In this document: one piece after another, positions 58,408 to 64,000 of the stretch
Layout of the letters: the number at the start of each line of letters is the position of its first letter
How positions within the stretch are numbered: the stretch's first letter is position 1
Origin: Muricea muricata
Taxonomy: Eukaryota > Cnidaria > Anthozoa > Malacalcyonacea > Plexauridae
Assembly (NCBI GenBank): GCA_963855995.1
Contig: OY979716.1
Coordinates: 32,785,594-32,849,593 of the forward strand
Length of the DNA: 64,000 nucleotides
Direction of reading: 5' to 3'
The notes under the pieces: model-generated
What the model was told of the DNA's origin: nothing
The model's database searches: none
Seen by the model: the letters and a program-made list of their open reading frames with translations, nothing else
Made by a program: the position numbers and the translations under genes

Positions 58408-60156
58408 TAAGGTACATGCCAAATGACGTTAGAATTTCACAACAGCCATTGCCGTTTTTTAATGTTTTTACATATACGTTTAGCTAGGGTATTCAATATT
58501 AAATTTGTACATTTACGGCCATCAATCATAACAATTCAAAGTGATTGTCTCCAATACAGAATAATAAAAATATGGTTGGTTTAAACAATATTTCATTCTA
58601 AAAAAGGCAATTTTTCCAAAAGCCATAGGCTTATCTAGGGAAATCTTGCCTTGAACTTTAAATTAAATAAAAAACAAAGTACATAAAATAATGACTAACC
58701 TATATGACACAAACAAAACAGGACATAAGACGAGTGGGAGAATGACATTAAAGGGATATCATATGATTAAAGGAACACCACACTAGACTATTAAGACATC
58801 GTTTAGACAGATCACACAAAAATTCCACACACTTATATTGATATTAACAAAAACACTTTGAACTAATATTATAATCCTGCACAAGTGAAAATAATTTTAT
58901 GTTTATTGATAGAGAAACATCAGGATGACCATATAAAAACCATTGTAAATGCGTCAAAGGTGGAGAGTTTAACCATGAAGTACCAAGCAAGTGCTCACCA
59001 GCAGCAAATACAGGACGCTCAGCAGCAAATGGCTATGTGCACGGTGTTGCTACCCAAAACCGTAACAGGCACGGTCTGCCGGGCGCAAGCGTGCGTAAAG
59101 CACAGTTATGCACGTTCTTGGCACGGCATGGCACGGCTTGAACATTTTCCGACCGGCGCAAATTTTAAGTAGATTCATGTGACATATGCGTAAGCGTGCG
59201 TGACCGTGCTTTAAGAAGGCTGAGCGTATCAGTGTAATATGAAAATAAGAAATGTTTTGGCACGTTGCTTGTGTCATTTATTACATAACTACAATTAGTA
59301 TTATCGCATAAAATGTACAGCGTTTGAAAAATCGAACTGCATTAATATTATGGTTATCGGAATTGATGATATAAATTAGTCAGATTGCCATAAATTTTAC
59401 TGTATTCTTGCGATTTGGAAATGTGTTGATGCTATTTTAACTTTCAGAGCTTGCACTTATTTTAACACAACTAGCAGTTATGTATCTTTGCATTTGTCTA
59501 TGAATTATACTTTTATTCGCACTGTAAAATATCTTCACACTTGTCAGATAATTATGATGCATAAAGACTACAAAGTACACATACTTACTGTCGGCCTCTG
59601 TAACTACATTAAGCCCGGGGCGCAATTACGAAACTAGCATATAATAATAAGTACTTCATTACAAATCGCGCAGGGGCAAAATCTTAATGAATAATGTGCG
59701 GGCAAAATGCGCAGTATTTTTGTCGTGTCGTGAATCCGTTTGACAATCTTATTCTCTGTCATGTGCGACAAAAATCTTAGTGAGCGGAAGCCGCAGGAAA
59801 AGCTCTTGAGTCATGGCATGCGTATACTTTGTAACACATTTAAAATACCTTGAGGTTACGGGCTAGGTTTATGTTTTTTCCACTTTTTTAATCTTATGTA
59901 ATCTGTGCAGCCTTATCGCTGCCTCCTCATTGTGTTTATTTTTATTAGCGACCGTCTGTACCGTAAAATATGTGTTTCTGGCAACCACAAATACAAGCAT
60001 GATATATAAATAGGAAATGCGTAGATAATAAGGAAAGGGGGATTCTAAACTGATGCACAAAATCAGGTCTTCAGTATAGAAAGGTTTTAAAACTTGTCAA
60101 CCTATTTGTTCAGCACAGAACTGCAATTCTATTTCCGAAGTTATAACGATATCAAA
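58408..60156. other. Intergenic region upstream of the BEN gene
   Basis: No coding feature recognised. A locally GC-richer patch at 59040-59220 (gcacggcatggcacggc) stands out from the AT-rich surroundings but does not fold into a tRNA by eye. Confidence 0.4.
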
Positions 60157-62022
60157 ATGACTACGTTGAGACATCAAATAGCAAGTTTGCAGCCCAAAAA
60201 GTTTGCGCTGTTTTTCTTTCCGCTTGATAATTCACTGGAACCATGCGAGACATCATGCATCAAAGAAGGAGCAGTTCGTGAAAGGAAGATGGTTGGACTG
60301 TATTGGGATAAGAAAAATCCAGATCTACTAGCTAAAGTTATCTTTTTAGAAGGTATGTTACTGTACATGTGTTCCATGTAGATGATAGTATTTTGGCATA
60401 CAGATGCATCAATATTATAGTAAGACAGATTTGTCATACAAATGTACTTAATAAACACATAAATATCAAATGACGAAAGCACAAAAGAAATTTCGCGTTT
60501 GATGGAGACTGTCATGTGAATGGATTCATGTTTGACTTATTAGTTTATGTTTTTCTCAGCTTGTGGACAACTTTTTTTTTTAATTACTTGGGCCAATGAA
60601 CTCATATAAGACGGCTCAAGTCGGCATATTTGAAACGACACAGCCGCTTATGACCAATGTAATATATATATATATATAAAGACATAGTTTAATTGTTATT
60701 TTATAATTACAGATGACTTAAACAAGGTGGAAAAAAGAAGGAATGAACTCAGCAAAAGTAATTTCAACAATTCCAGGACAGAAGATGACAAAAATTTTTT
60801 AGAAAATTGGAGACGGAGCAACCAAAAAATACCAGTAAAACGTTCAAAAAAGACTCAATTGAAATCAAAAGCTAAAAAGAAACCAATCGAGGGGACGCCT
60901 GCTGTCACTTGTACCCAAGAAAATATTAGTGATCAAAGCAACAGCCCTTCAAATTTTCCATTGCCAATTGCATCTGGTACAGAATCTCCAACAATTCCTC
61001 CAATCAACAATACAACTTTTTCAAGCAAAAATCTCTCAACTGCTGCTGCCATTGTTAATCCTTCTGTTTCTAACTCTGTAGCATTGTCAACAGTAGTAAA
61101 CCCTGTCTTGTCTTCCAGCTCTTCCAACATACATTCTGCTATATCTGTCGCAAACCGAAATTTTGCATCTGTTTTACCCTTCGCCACATCGTCTCTCGCT
61201 TTTGTTCCACAGAGTTTAGCAACAACTTCAAATAGCAATATTACTTCTGTTATACCTTTGGTTACATCATCTTTTAATTCCACAGACACAGCTCAACTAT
61301 CTGAATCCTCAACCTCGAATTCTAATCTTCAACCTTTAACACAATTAAATCTTAGTGTACCCTCTGACAATCTTACCTATTCCACATTTTTAAGCGGTTT
61401 GTCGCCTACGTCTGAAACCTCACATACTGCAGTTGATGTTTCCTCCTTTAGTTTACAGTTTACAAACTCGAATACCTTTTCTTTTAGTAGGCGTTCTTTT
61501 GATTCCGTTGGGCAAACCACGGGGCAAACAGAATTTTGGGTTTCTTCTCCTTTGCCGTTGGGTTTTCAGACAGGCTTTTCGGAAGATGTTCTTCCTCCTT
61601 CCCGGAGCCCAAGTAATATCAACAGTTTATTGCCTGGTCATGTAAACCCAGGTAGCCCACTACCCGTTGAACAGATCAACAGCAAAGTGGATGCTATTTC
61701 AGAAAAGCTTGATGCGGTGTTGGAAAATCAACGTTTGATTATCGATTGCTTGCAAAACAATGGTTTTATACATAATACATCCACCAGCAGGACGCCTACA
61801 CCTACAAGACGCAACATAAAAGAACTGACCACAGCCGAACTCAAAGCTTTGAATATCACAAAGAAAAAAGGGACTACAAACGGATACTTTGCGGTGATGC
61901 TTTTGAAAAGGTACACAACGGACGAAGAACGCATAAACTGCACTGTACATGGAGGACGCAAATCAAAAGGCTTAAATAAAGAAACTTTGGTAAAAAGGCT
62001 ACGAGACTATTTATTTGGATGA
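60157..62022 (+). CDS. BEN-domain protein, two exons, intact
   Basis: Exon 1 is 60157-60352 (donor gtatgt) and exon 2 is 60713-62022 (acceptor attacag). The join makes a 501-residue protein without breaks. The N-terminal 70 residues (FALFFFPLDNSLE, VGLYWDKKNPDLLAKVIFLE, DLNKVEKRRNEL) form a small beta-rich module seen at the front of invertebrate BEN proteins. Then comes a basic patch (VKRSKKTQLKSKAKKK), a long Ser/Thr/Asn-rich linker, a short coiled coil (KVDAISEKLDAVLENQRLII) and a C-terminal domain (ELTTAELKALN, FAVMLLKRYTTDEE, GLNKETLVKRLRDYL) consistent with BEN. BEN domains bind DNA and usually act in transcriptional repression. The start ATG at 60157 is the first in frame. It is the only clearly intact host-type gene in the window, with a TA repeat in its intron. 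Confidence 0.7.
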
Positions 62023-63094
62023 ATCATGGAGTGATGCTATAAAAGCCATGAACAGACATTTAAAGAAAGTACTGTTCTAGTAAAGACAATTAAAGACCTT
62101 AAATAGCATCAACTTGAAAGTAGCCATTGGAATTGCGCCATGCATGTTTCGGCCCTTCTAAATTCATGTTATCCCATGTACGTTTTATTAAATTTAATAG
62201 TTACTATTATTATCATTTACAAGATTACTTAATCAATCTATTTGAAATCATTATTTGACGATGATAAAAAATTTTGAAGTAACAAATTAAACAATGGTGT
62301 CAATTTTTTTTTATTGCCTCGATCCTTATTTGTCTAAATATCATCCTCGCGTTGCGCACGGCATTACGATTTATAAATTGAAAAACAATAATATCCCAAC
62401 AAGAATATGTTTTTTATCGCTTGTTGAGTTATACTCCAACAAATGACACGTAAAATGGTTAGGCTTTCACTGTTTGTCTAATATAGAGGCTAAAGTGCCT
62501 GCTGCACGTAGATTTGAAAGTATGTAGGCTTGATGTCATTCATATGAAACTAGTGTAAAGACTAAAGATACGTAGAATGCAAATTTATAATGTGAAACAT
62601 AGAATTTTTATTTAAAACAAATAGTGGAAAATACACAATAGATGTTACCCAAAGCTGAAAAACTATTAAAACTACGAGATAACTGTAAGAATTACAATGT
62701 ATAGCATTAAGAGATAACTGTAAGAATTACAATGTATAGCATTAGAAAGTCGTTAAACTCCCGTCGTTGAGCTAAAGCCCACCAAATGACTTGCTGTCAT
62801 TTAATTGAAATCATTTGATTAGACAAAACAAAAACTTGAATTATCATTCAACATATCCATTTCGTTGCTTATTTCAGAACTACAAATCTTGGCAATTAAT
62901 TTCGATCTATTAAATTTGAACAAGGCATTTTTGGGCTCTAATTTTCAAATAGCGCTTTTTGCCTGGTGAATACACTGTATATCAATGATCATTGTGCTAA
63001 ATTAAACTACATTTTTATGAATTGTTCAAATTATTAACAATTCAAGTGTACTAAGTCATTAACATTGGCATTACTGGTCAATCTTTGTCGAAAC
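62023..63094. other. Downstream region of the BEN gene
   Basis: AT-rich, non-coding. A 38-bp unit (gagataactgtaagaattac, continuing aatgtatagcatta) occurs twice in tandem at about 62673-62745. No other element recognised. Confidence 0.45.
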
Positions 63095-63220
63095 ACAACG
63101 CAAATTTATTATTGCAAAGATTCGATCCGTAAGCTCGGATCCTCATCTGTGCTAGTAATGAAGATTCGAGCTTACGAATCGAAAGCTTTGAAATGAATTT
63201 TTGTGGTGTTTCCAAGTATT
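63095..63220. repeat. Head-to-head pair of hammerhead-like motifs
   Basis: The minus strand (63155 to 63095) reads GCACAGATGAGGATCCGAGC and continues TTACGGATCGAATC, then CAATAATAAATTTGCG. It closely matches 27738-27795, including the downstream CAATAATAAATTT. The plus strand (63154-63215) reads TAATGAAGATTCGAGCTTAC, GAATCGAAAGCT and then TGTGGTGTTT, a second relative. In the plus copy stem II is GATTCG/CGAATC where the others have GATCCG/CGGATC, a paired C-G to T-A change. Both copies have an altered CTGATGA box. Confidence 0.6.
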
Positions 63221-63379
63221 CACATATTGGAAGCAAAGCATATGTAGAAATATTGAAAATTGCATCATTTCTGCTGGGTTATAATGTTGATCACGATCAG
63301 ACCAGATTATAATCCTATATTATTTATTCCAATGCAGTACATTCTGAGAATATATATCTGATGACACAATAGCCAATGC

Positions 63380-64000
63380 CTAAAATCCATGCAACGATTC
63401 CAGTATATCCATATGCAAGCCTTCGGAAACTTTGTATATTGGTGGTTGGGCTTGTGTGTCGGATGCGCACAATTCTGGGCAAATAAACCTTATAGTTGCA
63501 GCATAAACTGCAGTTTTTTCCTCCCTTACCAGCTCATAGTTATAAGGAGAACTCCTACCACGCTTTCTAACAAGGAAATATCCGCGAAGAATCTCTGCAC
63601 CTGGTGAGTATGTAGATCCCCAATCATCTGTCTCCTCTATCGATAACACCTCCGGCCCATCTCCAGTTACCTGAAGCAGATAATATTCTGTTCCTCTATC
63701 TTCAGAAGCAATAGCGACAATTGAATCTTTTGTCGCCAAATGCTTGATTGATTCTAGTGTCGTGGTAACATCTCCTCTTGTAACAACTGTGGGCTGACGG
63801 CCACCTTCTTGTTCCAAACCTTGCTCTTCCCAACCATCAACGCATGCCAAATTCTCACATGAATCATACTGACAATCTAAACATGCGTCGCAGTAACAGG
63901 ATAGGTGCCTCGAACTTAAACTGCAATCGCCGTCTGTCGACATAACCGCATGAATGGATCTGTTTCCTTTAATTTCTTTAAAATACCGATCTCTACGGTT
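63380..64000 (-). CDS. C-terminal part of an uncharacterised invertebrate protein, continues off right edge
   Basis: The frame is open from the right window edge to a stop at 63380; the ATG at 63943 is internal, since family-like sequence (FKEIKGNRSIHAV) precedes it. A cysteine cluster LSCYCDACLDCQYDSCEN, then VDGWEEQG, looks zinc-binding. A C-terminal domain follows (DSIVAIASEDRGTEYYLLQV, DDWGSTYSPGAEILRGYFLV, IYKVSEGLHMDILESL). I recognise this C-terminal arrangement from many unnamed cnidarian-type proteins; function unknown, and it may be transposon-related. No break in the visible part. Confidence 0.6.
   Translation of the reverse strand, partial: NRRDRYFKEIKGNRSIHAVMSTDGDCSLSSRHLSCYCDACLDCQYDSCENLACVDGWEEQGLEQEGGRQPTVVTRGDVTTTLESIKHLATKDSIVAIASEDRGTEYYLLQVTGDGPEVLSIEETDDWGSTYSPGAEILRGYFLVRKRGRSSPYNYELVREEKTAVYAATIRFICPELCASDTQAQPPIYKVSEGLHMDILESLHGF

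Noticed and set aside
59040-59220. GC-richer patch considered as a tRNA or SINE promoter
   Set aside because: No cloverleaf and no convincing A and B boxes were found by eye.
60933-61961. Minus-strand open frames opposite the BEN gene
   Set aside because: Shadows of the intact plus-strand Ser/Thr-rich coding sequence.

Overview
The window is AT-rich, intron-bearing metazoan nuclear DNA, not prokaryotic. It has GT-AG exon structure, a two-exon BEN-domain gene, and a transposon mix typical of early-branching or marine invertebrates: Penelope-like element with hammerhead ribozyme, IS3EU, Kolobok, Polinton/Maverick, piggyBac, hAT and a CR1/L2-like retrotransposon. A cnidarian or sponge fits best, but the sequence alone does not settle this. 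Nearly every coding region is transposon-derived and most carry frameshifts or stops, from decay, assembly error or both.

Layout. 1-1.14 kb: a broken minus-strand gene of an unclassified zinc-binding family running off the left edge, with a 212-bp tandem duplication. 3.46-31.5 kb: one long, multi-exon, decayed gene (C2H2-type N-terminus, MHxLLEG motif) stretched apart by nested insertions. Inside it lies a Penelope-like element (about 7.05-25.9 kb). A hAT copy (7692-10830) interrupts that element at one point and a second, 5-bp-duplication hAT-like element (11969-23618) at another. The second hAT contains a 9.5-kb IS3EU element (14013-23537), which is itself interrupted by a 2.2-kb palindromic element (14503-16742) and a TA-flanked MITE (18071-18734). 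A piggyBac transposase lies at 28.4-30.3 kb.

32.5-46.2 kb: a decayed Polinton. DNA polymerase B, a packaging-type ATPase and two small genes are on plus; protease, major capsid, a minor virion protein, penton-like protein, integrase and accessory genes are on minus. A truncated Kolobok transposon and a small MITE have inserted into it. A fragment of a second Polinton lies at 47.7-48.5 kb. 49.1-51 kb: a DUF7869-type gene with a triplicated micro-exon. 53.1-55.4 kb: a second Kolobok relic. 55.6-58.4 kb: a CR1/L2-like non-LTR retrotransposon. 60.1-62 kb: an intact two-exon BEN-domain gene. 63.4-64 kb: the C-terminal part of an uncharacterised gene running off the right edge.

Most notable: (i) the IS3EU element carries a HECT-type E3 ubiquitin ligase gene convergent with its transposase, and both genes start inside the terminal inverted repeats; (ii) both Kolobok relics have a convergent open reading frame resembling the P2X7 receptor C-terminal ballast domain; (iii) the Penelope tail encodes a hammerhead ribozyme, and a second ribozyme-like family occurs in three copies with a compensatory base-pair change.
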